Origin: CAYPJE01 sp964410945
Lineage (GTDB): Bacteria > Fidelibacterota > Marinisomatia > Marinisomatales > TCS56
Assembly: GCA_964410945.1 (NCBI GenBank)
Contig: CAYPJE010000071.1
Coordinates: 1-9,923 of the forward strand
Reading direction: 5' to 3'
DNA: 9,923 bases
Shown: positions 1 to 7,374 of the stretch, one piece after another
Numbering within the stretch: the stretch's first letter is position 1
Layout of the letters: each line of letters opens with the position of its first letter
Notes under the pieces: model-generated
What the model was told of the DNA's origin: nothing
What the model saw: the letters and a program-made list of their open reading frames with translations, nothing else
The model's database searches: none
Position numbers and translations under genes: made by a program

Positions 1-2
1 CG

Positions 3-1469
3 AAACAGACCATTGACGGGATCGGAACTTCATTCACAGAATCATCTGCGTTTGTGCTGGCGCACCTGGATCCGGAGCTTCGCCGTGAGGTTATGGAACA
101 GATCTATGGTGAGCAGGGCGCCAATTTCTCTCTGACACGGACCCATATTGCATCCTGCGATTTTTCTGTCGAAGGTAAGTACACATATGCACCCGTTCCC
201 GATGATACCGGGCTTGAGTCCTTCAGTACCGAGGAAGATGCCAAAGGTTTTGATCAATCTGTATACCCCGGTATCAAGGATAGCAACTATGATCTCCTGC
301 CAATGATCCTGGAAGCCCGGGATATCAAGGCCGAACAGGAAGACCAGACCCTGAGGATAATCGCCTCCGCCTGGACGGCTCCTCCCTGGATGAAGGATAT
401 CGAGGCCTATTATCAGCCCATGACAGAAGAGAATAACTGGCAGGGAACCGGAGGATACCTTAAGCCCGAATACGTCGGTACATATGCGGATTATCTGCTG
501 CGATATCTGGAGGCCTATAAATCAGCTGGGGTGGACATCTGGGGTCTGACCCCGGTAAATGAACCTCATGGAAACAATGGCCAGTGGGAGAGCATGAATT
601 TCTCACCTGAATCGCAAAGCCAGTTTGTTCAGGAATACCTTGGGCCTGGATTGGATAACAGTTCCTTCAATAATACAAAACTGCTCATCTTCGACCAGAA
701 TCGTGACGGCATCGAGCACTGGGCCGATGTCCTGTATCCGGAGGACCGGGAAAACAAATTCATATATGGGATGGCTGTCCACTGGTACGAGAGTACTTTT
801 AAGGTATTTGAGGATGTATTTGATAAGGTGCAGGCCAAGTACCCGGACTATTCCATCGTCCACACCGAGGGGTGTATTGATGATCTTGGCAAACCGGCAC
901 CTGCGGAATGTACCGATCCGGAGGGAAGAACAGAGAAAAACTGGTTCAAAAACGACGAATTCTGGTGGACCGCATCGGCCTCCGACTGGGCTTATGCAGT
1001 ACCATGGACCCCCGATAACGGCAAGGACCATCCCCTCTATGTGCCCGTACACCGCTATGCCCGGAACATTATTGTCAGCCTCGATCACTGGATGACCGGG
1101 TGGGTGGATTGGAACATCGTCCTGGATCAGCAGGGTGGTCCCAATCACGTGGGGAATTTCTGCGGTGCGCCCATCATGATCGATAAGGCCAATCAGGATG
1201 TATATTACACCCCGGTTTACTACGTACTGGCACAGCTCAGCCGTACTATCAGGCCCGGAGATGTAGCAGTACAAACCCGGAATACAGCCCCTGGGCTGGA
1301 TGCTGATGCATTGCATGCCTGTGCCACAATGGGGCCGGATGGCCTGCTCAGCGTGCAGCTGCTTAATACTACCACCTCAGAAATTATTTTCAACCTGCAA
1401 GTGGCCGATAGATTTGCGGAGATTGCGATTCCGGCCAATGCTGTACAAACGGTACGTGTGCAGATTTAA
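3..1469 (+). CDS. GH30 family glycosidase, probable beta-1,6-glucanase/glucosidase (5' partial)
   Basis: The reading frame is open from the first bases of the window, so the N-terminus and any signal peptide lie outside; 488 residues are visible, ending at TAA 1467-1469. It starts inside the barrel with a GH30 signature (DGIGTSFTESSAFVLAHL), followed by SLTRTHIASCDFS. The probable acid/base Glu is in LTPVNEPHG (codon 561-563) and the probable nucleophile Glu in IVHTEGC (codon 867-869). The motif DWNIVLDQQGGPNHVGNF precedes a C-terminal beta-sandwich of about 90 residues, as usual for the family. GH30 enzymes act on beta-linked glucose, including glucosylceramide and beta-1,6-glucan. Beside beta-1,3-glucan enzymes, removal of beta-1,6 branches from laminarin-like glucan is the best inference; beta-glucosidase activity is the alternative. 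The C-terminus carries no type IX sorting domain, so export would depend on the unseen N-terminus. The family call is firm; the substrate is inferred from context. Confidence 0.9.
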   Translation, partial: KQTIDGIGTSFTESSAFVLAHLDPELRREVMEQIYGEQGANFSLTRTHIASCDFSVEGKYTYAPVPDDTGLESFSTEEDAKGFDQSVYPGIKDSNYDLLPMILEARDIKAEQEDQTLRIIASAWTAPPWMKDIEAYYQPMTEENNWQGTGGYLKPEYVGTYADYLLRYLEAYKSAGVDIWGLTPVNEPHGNNGQWESMNFSPESQSQFVQEYLGPGLDNSSFNNTKLLIFDQNRDGIEHWADVLYPEDRENKFIYGMAVHWYESTFKVFEDVFDKVQAKYPDYSIVHTEGCIDDLGKPAPAECTDPEGRTEKNWFKNDEFWWTASASDWAYAVPWTPDNGKDHPLYVPVHRYARNIIVSLDHWMTGWVDWNIVLDQQGGPNHVGNFCGAPIMIDKANQDVYYTPVYYVLAQLSRTIRPGDVAVQTRNTAPGLDADALHACATMGPDGLLSVQLLNTTTSEIIFNLQVADRFAEIAIPANAVQTVRVQI

Positions 1470-1492
1470 TAAATAATAACTATACTCAGCCA

Positions 1493-4400
1493 ATGACTAC
1501 TTCGTTCATGCAAAACAAAAAACCTGAATATAAACTGAATGAGAATGGTCAGTTTGTAATTGAGAATTATAACCAGGCAAAGGCCTTTTCCAGTTTCTAT
1601 CCCGGCATTGCCGGCAAGAATGGAATTCCGCTGTGGTTATTCTATGTTAATCGCGGGCAATGTGTCTGTAGTATGGGAGTGCAGGACAAGGAAAATCCCA
1701 TCATGGAGTTCCTGCCGGCCAACTGGGCCTATCAACTGGTAACAACCCAGGGATTCAGGACCTTCCTGAAGTTCACAGACAACAGAGAAACTGCTTTTTA
1801 CGAACCTTTCCAGGATCACCTGCGGGACGCCGGACTACAGCGTCGGCAGCGTATGGAGATCTCCGGATCCCATCTCGTGCTGGTGGACGAGAACGAGACG
1901 CTGGGTCTGCGAACCACAGTGAGTTATCACGGTGTGCCACAGGACAGCTATGCCGGCCTGATTCGTAAGCTGCGGATCGAGAATACCGGCCCGGACAGCA
2001 TCTGTTTCGAAGGGCTGGACGGCCTGGCGCTCATCATTCCTTACGGAATCAGTAATGGGATGCTCAAGCATATACGGCGACTCACCGAGGCCTTTGTGGA
2101 GGTCATCAACCATGAGCAGCGGGCACCCATGTTCAAGGCCAAGGTCGAACCTGCCGACCGGCCGGATGTGGTCCGACTATCAAAGGGGAACTTCTATCTC
2201 GGCCTGGAACATGGCACCGATGGTCTGAACCTGCTGGAACCCATCGTTGATCCCCAGCGGATTTTCGGCACACACCTGGATTATGCCTTTCCATCGGTCT
2301 TTCTGAGCAGCGGGATGGACCAATTGACCAGCGAACAGATTCTGGAAAACCGGCTGCCCGCGGCCATGAGTCCGTTTAAAACGAAACTTGCTCCAGGTGA
2401 GAGCTATACCCTGAGCTCAATCATCGGCCACGTCGAATCAAGTGCAATACTTAATCAGATGCTGCCAAGAATCACTACCGAGGTCTACCATACCGACAAA
2501 ACCCGCGAGTACGAGAACCTCATCGACGAACTGACCCGGCACAACCTGGTGCACAGCTCAGAACCGGCCTTTGATCATTATGTCCGGCAGAACTTCCTGG
2601 ATAACGTAATGCGGGGCGGATATCCCTATACACTTCATGGAGAGGAAGGTCAGTCCGTGCTGCATCTATACTCCCGCAAACATGGTGATCTCGAGCGGGA
2701 CTACAACGATTATCGTGTCACCCCCTCGCCTTATTCCCAGGGGAATGGCAACTACCGTGATATTAATCAGAACCGCAGGTCGGATCTGCTGTTCAATCCA
2801 GATGTGGGTGCAGATAACGTAAAACATTTTTATAACCTGGTCCAGCTGGATGGATTTAATCCTCTGGTTATCAAAGAGTTACGATTCGTACTTAAGAATG
2901 ATAACGGGCAAGCTCAAATTCTGGACCGGTATTTTGATAAGCAAAGAGCCCGACAGGTAGAAGCATTCATGAGTGTACCCCGGACCCCGGGAGAACTGCT
3001 CCTCAAGTTGCGGGCAGATAATATCAAAATCCAGGGAGATAACGACTGCCTGCTCGGTGACCTGCTGGCAGTCTGTACCCGCCACTATGACACCGACCAT
3101 ACCGAAGGTTATTGGTCCGACCATTGGGCCTACAACCTGGATCTGTTGGAAAACTATCTTTCCCTATACCCGGAAAAACGCGCTGACATTCTTTTCCACC
3201 AGGCCGATTTCACATTCCATGACAGTCCCTATCGTGTTCGTCCCCGGGATGACAAATACGTCATCTGGGAGGACAAGCTGATGCAACTGGATTCAGTCTA
3301 TCTGGACGAGGAAAAGGCTGAGTTCATCAATGCCCGGAAAACGGACCACGATCTGGTCCGCACCTCCAATGGTGAAGGACCGATTTTCAGAACCACTCTC
3401 CTGGTTAAAATGCTGTCCATCCTGGTTAACAAGATGGCCTCCCTGGATCCTTCGGGTATCGGTGTTGAGATGGAGACCGATAAACCAAACTGGTACGACG
3501 CCCTGAATGGTCTGCCTGGCCTGATGGGTTCCAGTCTCAGTGAGACCCTGGAAATCAAGCGACATATCAGCTTTTTGCTTGATGCCATTAACACCCATTT
3601 GGAAGATAGCGTTGAGATTCCTGTTTTCGAGGAGTTGAATACTTTCATCAATGCTCTATGGCCTTTAGTCAAAGATGCGGATTTACCCTTTGAATACTGG
3701 GATGCCGCTACCAGTCTCAAAGAAATCTTCCGGGAGCAAACCCGCTTAGGAATCAGCGGGATCGAAGCCAGGGTCACGACAAGCAATCTGGTGGCATTCC
3801 TCAATGATTGTCTGGAACGTCTGGACCAGGGTATTCAGTGTGCCTGGGATAGTGATGGAAAAATTCCATCCACCTATTTCAGACACAATGTGACCGCCCA
3901 TGAAATTCTGAAGATCCAGAATGATAACGGGGATATGGTCACCAGGACCAACGCTAAGGGACAGGCCTGTTTCAAAGCCCTTTCCTTTGAGATCCTGCAC
4001 CTGCCTTACTTCCTGGAAGGACCCGTCCATTACCTGCGGAACCGTCCACCGATGAACCAGGCTCAGAAACTGGTTGAGAATATACGGAACAGCGATCTCT
4101 TCGATACAAAGCTGCGGATGTACAAGGTAAATGCGTCCCTGGCTGAGCAGATACCTGAGATTGGTCGTGCCCACACCTTCTCACCCGGATGGTTTGAGAA
4201 TGAATCCGTCTGGCTGCATATGGAATACAAGTACATGCTGGAAATACTCAGGAATGGCTTGTTTGAAGAGTTCTACCAAGACTTTCGGAATGTGTTCATT
4301 CCTTTCCACAACCCGGAGACCTACGGACGCAGTATTCTGGAGAACTCATCTTTCATTGTCAGTTCTGCTAATCCAGATCCGGGAATTCACGGAACGGGCT

Positions 4401-4825
4401 ATGTCGCTCGACTGAGCGGTGCTACAGCCGAATTTATCCAAATCCTGGCATTGATGACCCTGGGCCAGGAACCATTCAAGCTGAATCCGGAGGGAAAGCT
4501 CACCTTCTCTCTCAACCCCGCTCTGCCAGGCTGGTTGTTCTCAAAGGAAACTAAGCAAATTGAATTGGCAGGGAACAGGGATTCGGTAACCTGTCCGGCT
4601 CACACATTCTGCTTAATGTTCCTTGGCAGCATCCTGGTGCGGTATCACAATCCGGAACATGGTGACACCTTTGGAAGTCAAGCGGTGGTGCCTGCCCGCT
4701 GGATAATCATGGACAAGGAGGGTAATGTACATGAGTTTGAAGGTGAACGGCTTCAGGGAAAGATCGTTCAGGATATCAGAGAGCGAAAAGTGGTAACCAT
4801 CGACGTCCATCTCGAAGCTCGTTAG
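1493..4825 (+). CDS. GH149-like beta-1,3-(oligo)glucan phosphorylase
   Basis: This is a 1110-residue protein with no signal peptide or membrane segment, so it is predicted to be cytoplasmic. It resembles the large inverting phosphorylases related to GH94: an N-terminal beta-sandwich half, then an (alpha/alpha)6 barrel. Barrel motifs include GNGNYRDINQNRRSD (about residues 418-431), YWSDHWAYNLDLLENYL (from 540) and NWYDALNGLPG (from 666). By analogy with the WND motif of GH94, Asp669 is the likely catalytic acid. The length fits GH149, which phosphorolyses beta-1,3-glucan oligosaccharides to glucose 1-phosphate; GH161 is the closest alternative. Flanking GH30, GH17 and GH128 genes support a beta-1,3-glucan substrate. 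The gene starts 23 bases after the GH30 stop, consistent with co-transcription. No clear Shine-Dalgarno site precedes ATG 1493; ATG 1508 is a possible alternative start. The phosphorylase superfamily is confident; the exact family number is from remembered motifs and context. Confidence 0.8.
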   Translation: MTTSFMQNKKPEYKLNENGQFVIENYNQAKAFSSFYPGIAGKNGIPLWLFYVNRGQCVCSMGVQDKENPIMEFLPANWAYQLVTTQGFRTFLKFTDNRETAFYEPFQDHLRDAGLQRRQRMEISGSHLVLVDENETLGLRTTVSYHGVPQDSYAGLIRKLRIENTGPDSICFEGLDGLALIIPYGISNGMLKHIRRLTEAFVEVINHEQRAPMFKAKVEPADRPDVVRLSKGNFYLGLEHGTDGLNLLEPIVDPQRIFGTHLDYAFPSVFLSSGMDQLTSEQILENRLPAAMSPFKTKLAPGESYTLSSIIGHVESSAILNQMLPRITTEVYHTDKTREYENLIDELTRHNLVHSSEPAFDHYVRQNFLDNVMRGGYPYTLHGEEGQSVLHLYSRKHGDLERDYNDYRVTPSPYSQGNGNYRDINQNRRSDLLFNPDVGADNVKHFYNLVQLDGFNPLVIKELRFVLKNDNGQAQILDRYFDKQRARQVEAFMSVPRTPGELLLKLRADNIKIQGDNDCLLGDLLAVCTRHYDTDHTEGYWSDHWAYNLDLLENYLSLYPEKRADILFHQADFTFHDSPYRVRPRDDKYVIWEDKLMQLDSVYLDEEKAEFINARKTDHDLVRTSNGEGPIFRTTLLVKMLSILVNKMASLDPSGIGVEMETDKPNWYDALNGLPGLMGSSLSETLEIKRHISFLLDAINTHLEDSVEIPVFEELNTFINALWPLVKDADLPFEYWDAATSLKEIFREQTRLGISGIEARVTTSNLVAFLNDCLERLDQGIQCAWDSDGKIPSTYFRHNVTAHEILKIQNDNGDMVTRTNAKGQACFKALSFEILHLPYFLEGPVHYLRNRPPMNQAQKLVENIRNSDLFDTKLRMYKVNASLAEQIPEIGRAHTFSPGWFENESVWLHMEYKYMLEILRNGLFEEFYQDFRNVFIPFHNPETYGRSILENSSFIVSSANPDPGIHGTGYVARLSGATAEFIQILALMTLGQEPFKLNPEGKLTFSLNPALPGWLFSKETKQIELAGNRDSVTCPAHTFCLMFLGSILVRYHNPEHGDTFGSQAVVPARWIIMDKEGNVHEFEGERLQGKIVQDIRERKVVTIDVHLEAR

Positions 4826-4862
4826 AATTAATAATCGAACAAGGATTGAAAATCATACCCAG

Positions 4863-4896
4863 GCGGCCACAGCCAATTCCCAGTTTTCATGGCCGC
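4863..4896 (+). promoter_or_regulatory. Intercistronic inverted repeat upstream of the GH17 gene
   Basis: A perfect 7-base GC-rich inverted repeat, GCGGCCA (4863-4869) and TGGCCGC (4890-4896), encloses a 20-base loop. It lies in the 92-base gap between the phosphorylase stop and the GH17 start and leaves the GH17 ribosome binding site free. No T-run follows, so it is not a classical intrinsic terminator. It could protect or process the transcript and so separate the expression of cytoplasmic and surface enzymes. The repeat is seen directly; the role is inferred, and chance is possible. Confidence 0.35.
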
Positions 4897-4905
4897 GGAA
4901 ACACT

Positions 4906-4910
4906 GGAGA
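4906..4910 (+). promoter_or_regulatory. Ribosome binding site of the GH17 gene
   Basis: GGAGA lies 7-8 bases before ATG 4918, an ideal Shine-Dalgarno distance. It decides the start: the in-frame TTG at 4846 would add 24 polar residues ahead of the lipoprotein signal and is rejected. It is the only convincing Shine-Dalgarno site among the operon starts visible here. Confidence 0.65.
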
Positions 4911-4917
4911 TTGCCCA

Positions 4918-6432
4918 ATGACTATGCCTTTTCAAATTCGCCACCGTCTTCCCATATTAATCTTACTGTTATTTGCATCCGGATTGTTTGTCGCTGGTTG
5001 CGGCAGTACCCAACCTGAACCGTTATTATCTGATGCCGTCTGGTACGGTAATGCGATTGCCTATTCCGGTTACCGTAAAGGGCAGAGTCCTGACACCCAT
5101 CCATATCCCAGTGAGATTGAAATCCTGGAAGATCTTCGTATCCTGGAGCGTAACTGGCAACTGATCAGATTGTATGGTGCAGATGAATTCAGTCGGCGGG
5201 TTTTATCTGTCATCAGCCGTGAGAAGCTGCCTTTAAAGGTCATGCTGGGGGCCTGGTTGAATCGTGAGCCCGATGCTGTTGCGGACAATGCGCAACAGAT
5301 TGCAGAGGCAATCCGCCTGGCGAAAGCTTATCCGGAAATCGTTGTTGCTATCAACGTTGGAAATGAAATCCTGGTGGACTGGTCCTTCCACCCCGTACCA
5401 GAGGAAAAAGCAATCAGATATGTACAGCAGGTTCAGGCAGAAGTGGACGTACCGGTAACCGTAGCCGATAATTATGCCTACTGGCGCGATCATGGGCAGA
5501 AACTGGCTCAGGTAGTGGATTTTGTAACAATTCATACCTATCCGATCTGGGAAAAGCGTGATATCGACCAGGGACTCAGCTACACAATCGAAAATGTGAA
5601 TGATGTCCGTGAAATATTACCACCGGGAAAACCTGTTGTTATCGGTGAGGCCGGCTGGGCGACCTATACGGTTGGCGACCTGCATGTTAAACAGGCCGGG
5701 GATGAGGCCAAACAAACACAGTATTACCAGGAACTGACCGAATGGTGCCGCCGGCAATCTATTCCTCTGTTCTGGTTTGAAGCCTTCGATGAATCATGGA
5801 AAGGCACCGGTACTGAAGGATACTGGGGATTGTTCACCGAAACCAGAAAAGCCAAGCCGGCCATGCATGCGGTCTTTCCTGATCTGGTAACCGGTGAACC
5901 TACATCACCATCTTATTCGACCGCGACGGATGAACAGTCCGGGGTCGATCTAACAGTGATTACCACACCAGCCAGCCGTGTACAATTAGGTTCGGCCAGG
6001 GCCATACCATTCACACCATCGGATGATATAGTCACCCTTTCAGCTGTGAGCCGTCCTGGGGTGACTGACGAATACCTGTTGTTTGAATACAGCGGAGATG
6101 ACTGGGGTGGTTTTTATTTCATTTTTCCAGAATCGGTCGCTGCGGGCATCCATACTCACCTGATTTTGGAACTGCACAGCACAGTGGATCTGGCAGATAT
6201 GGAACTGAAGTTAGAGGGCCCGCGGGAAAAGGGTGCTTCGGTTAATCTGATTAAATACGCTGGCAGCACAACCAATGAAGGTTGGCAGCGGTTCGCAGTG
6301 CCGCTGGCTGACTTCAGGGGGATAGATCAATCCCAACTGGCTGTTATCGGCTTCTGGAATCCTAAAGCTGGTGATGGCAGTTTCCAGCCCTGCCGTATAA
6401 AAATCGATAATCTTGATTTTGGAATTGAGTAA
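4918..6432 (+). CDS. GH17 beta-1,3-glucanase lipoprotein with C-terminal beta-sandwich domain
   Basis: The protein has 504 residues from ATG 4918, chosen for its ribosome binding site and signal peptide. Residues 1-28 form a lipoprotein signal (basic RHR, hydrophobic core, lipobox VAGC, Cys28) with Gly rather than Asp after the cysteine, which suggests outer-membrane anchoring. The catalytic (beta/alpha)8 domain covers about residues 38-320. It opens with AIAYSGYRKGQSP and carries the probable acid/base Glu150 in NVGNE and nucleophile Glu244 in VIGEAGW. This arrangement is typical of bacterial GH17 enzymes from laminarin loci, which hydrolyse beta-1,3-glucan and often prefer debranched chains. 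That would place it after the GH30 enzyme. After a Ser/Thr-rich linker, about residues 345-504 look like a jelly-roll, carbohydrate-binding-like domain (WGGFYFIFPE, WQRFAVPLADF, KIDNLDFG) of no family I can name. Some GH17 enzymes are glucanosyltransferases, so transglycosylation is possible. Confidence 0.88.
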   Translation: MTMPFQIRHRLPILILLLFASGLFVAGCGSTQPEPLLSDAVWYGNAIAYSGYRKGQSPDTHPYPSEIEILEDLRILERNWQLIRLYGADEFSRRVLSVISREKLPLKVMLGAWLNREPDAVADNAQQIAEAIRLAKAYPEIVVAINVGNEILVDWSFHPVPEEKAIRYVQQVQAEVDVPVTVADNYAYWRDHGQKLAQVVDFVTIHTYPIWEKRDIDQGLSYTIENVNDVREILPPGKPVVIGEAGWATYTVGDLHVKQAGDEAKQTQYYQELTEWCRRQSIPLFWFEAFDESWKGTGTEGYWGLFTETRKAKPAMHAVFPDLVTGEPTSPSYSTATDEQSGVDLTVITTPASRVQLGSARAIPFTPSDDIVTLSAVSRPGVTDEYLLFEYSGDDWGGFYFIFPESVAAGIHTHLILELHSTVDLADMELKLEGPREKGASVNLIKYAGSTTNEGWQRFAVPLADFRGIDQSQLAVIGFWNPKAGDGSFQPCRIKIDNLDFGIE

Positions 6433-6480
6433 AATCAATAACAATTGAGATAATAACTGTGGTTTGATACTTTTAAGAAT

Positions 6481-7374
6481 ATGAATGCGAATACAAAATT
6501 ATTCCGAGTATCCACACTGGTCCTGATACTGTTTTCAGGTTGTGAAGAAAAAGCAACCGCCCCGGATCAATCAGAAACATCTTCCATTGAGAAAAGTGCC
6601 AAACGTGGCCTGGCCTACAACCTGACTAATCCAGCAGATTTTGACACTTTGAAAACCGGGATATCTTGGTGGTATAACTGGCATCATGACACTGATGCAC
6701 CTGATAATTATTATACAGAATACCAGATGGAGTTCATACCCATGCTTTGGGGCGGGAACACCAGTCAAAATGACATCAATAAATTACTGTCCTATATTTT
6801 GGATCACCCTGAACTCAAGTATTTACTGGTAATGAATGAACCTAATCTTATTGATCAAGCCAACCGTACTCCGGAACAAGCTGTCACGGATTGGATTACC
6901 TATGAACAGGTTATAGATTATCTTGCCCTGCAAGGACGAACTGTTTACCTGGTGGGTCCGGCAATGAATTGGGGAACAATGAGTGCCTATTGGGATCCTG
7001 TGGTGTGGCTGGATGCATTCTTTTCTGCCTACAATTCTCAATACGGAAAAGACCCAATAATTGACTATTTAGCCTTTCACTGGTATGATTATGGTCTTGA
7101 AGCTCAGCTTGATCGTCTGACGAAATATGGTAAGCCGATATGGATTACTGAGATGGCAAATTGGAACGCGCAGATCAATTCCTATGATAAGCAAATCGAA
7201 CAAATGCAGGAAATGGTCGCAATTTGTGAAAGGAGAGAGGACGTATTTCGATATGCCTGGTTTATCGGTCGTGGTGACCTCCCTGATGATCAATTCACTT
7301 ATCTTCTGGAACCTGAATACGGTGACCTAACAGATTTGGGGTATATATACCTAAATTTACCATATTCAAAGTAA
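6481..7374 (+). CDS. GH128 endo-beta-1,3-glucanase lipoprotein
   Basis: The 297-residue protein is a single-domain enzyme of the usual GH128 size. Residues 1-21 are a lipoprotein signal (hydrophobic STLVLILFSGC, Cys21); the lipobox is slightly atypical, with Phe at -3. A short Ser/Thr/Glu linker leads to the catalytic core, which opens with AKRGLAYNLTN. SWWYNWH and FIPMLWGG follow, then LVMNEPN with probable acid/base Glu120, and PIWITEMANW with probable nucleophile Glu224. GH128 enzymes cleave internal beta-1,3-glucan bonds, so this would complement the GH17 protein on the cell surface. It begins 48 bases after the GH17 stop without a clear Shine-Dalgarno site, and its stop overlaps the next start by one base. 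The gene is markedly A+T-rich relative to its neighbours: three sampled 60-base rows contain 19, 21 and 24 G+C, against 34 in each of two sampled rows of the phosphorylase gene. Confidence 0.87.
   Translation: MNANTKLFRVSTLVLILFSGCEEKATAPDQSETSSIEKSAKRGLAYNLTNPADFDTLKTGISWWYNWHHDTDAPDNYYTEYQMEFIPMLWGGNTSQNDINKLLSYILDHPELKYLLVMNEPNLIDQANRTPEQAVTDWITYEQVIDYLALQGRTVYLVGPAMNWGTMSAYWDPVVWLDAFFSAYNSQYGKDPIIDYLAFHWYDYGLEAQLDRLTKYGKPIWITEMANWNAQINSYDKQIEQMQEMVAICERREDVFRYAWFIGRGDLPDDQFTYLLEPEYGDLTDLGYIYLNLPYSK

Noticed and set aside
603..1316. Long minus-strand open frame opposite the GH30 gene
   Set aside because: It lies wholly within the conserved GH30 coding sequence, encodes no recognisable domain, and is a shadow of the codon bias there.
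3298..4174. Overlapping minus-strand open frames opposite the phosphorylase gene
   Set aside because: They have no recognisable protein motifs, no start signals, and lie inside conserved coding sequence on the other strand.
4846..4917. In-frame TTG at 4846 as start of the GH17 gene, giving 528 residues
   Set aside because: It would place 24 polar residues ahead of the lipoprotein signal and would run across the inverted repeat; ATG 4918 has a well-spaced GGAGA and a clean signal peptide.
6444..6480. Bacteroidota-type promoter before GH128 (TTGA, 19 bases, TACTTTTA at 6468-6475)
   Set aside because: The match is partial in A+T-rich sequence and the -7 element would put the transcript start at or after the start codon, so it is probably chance.
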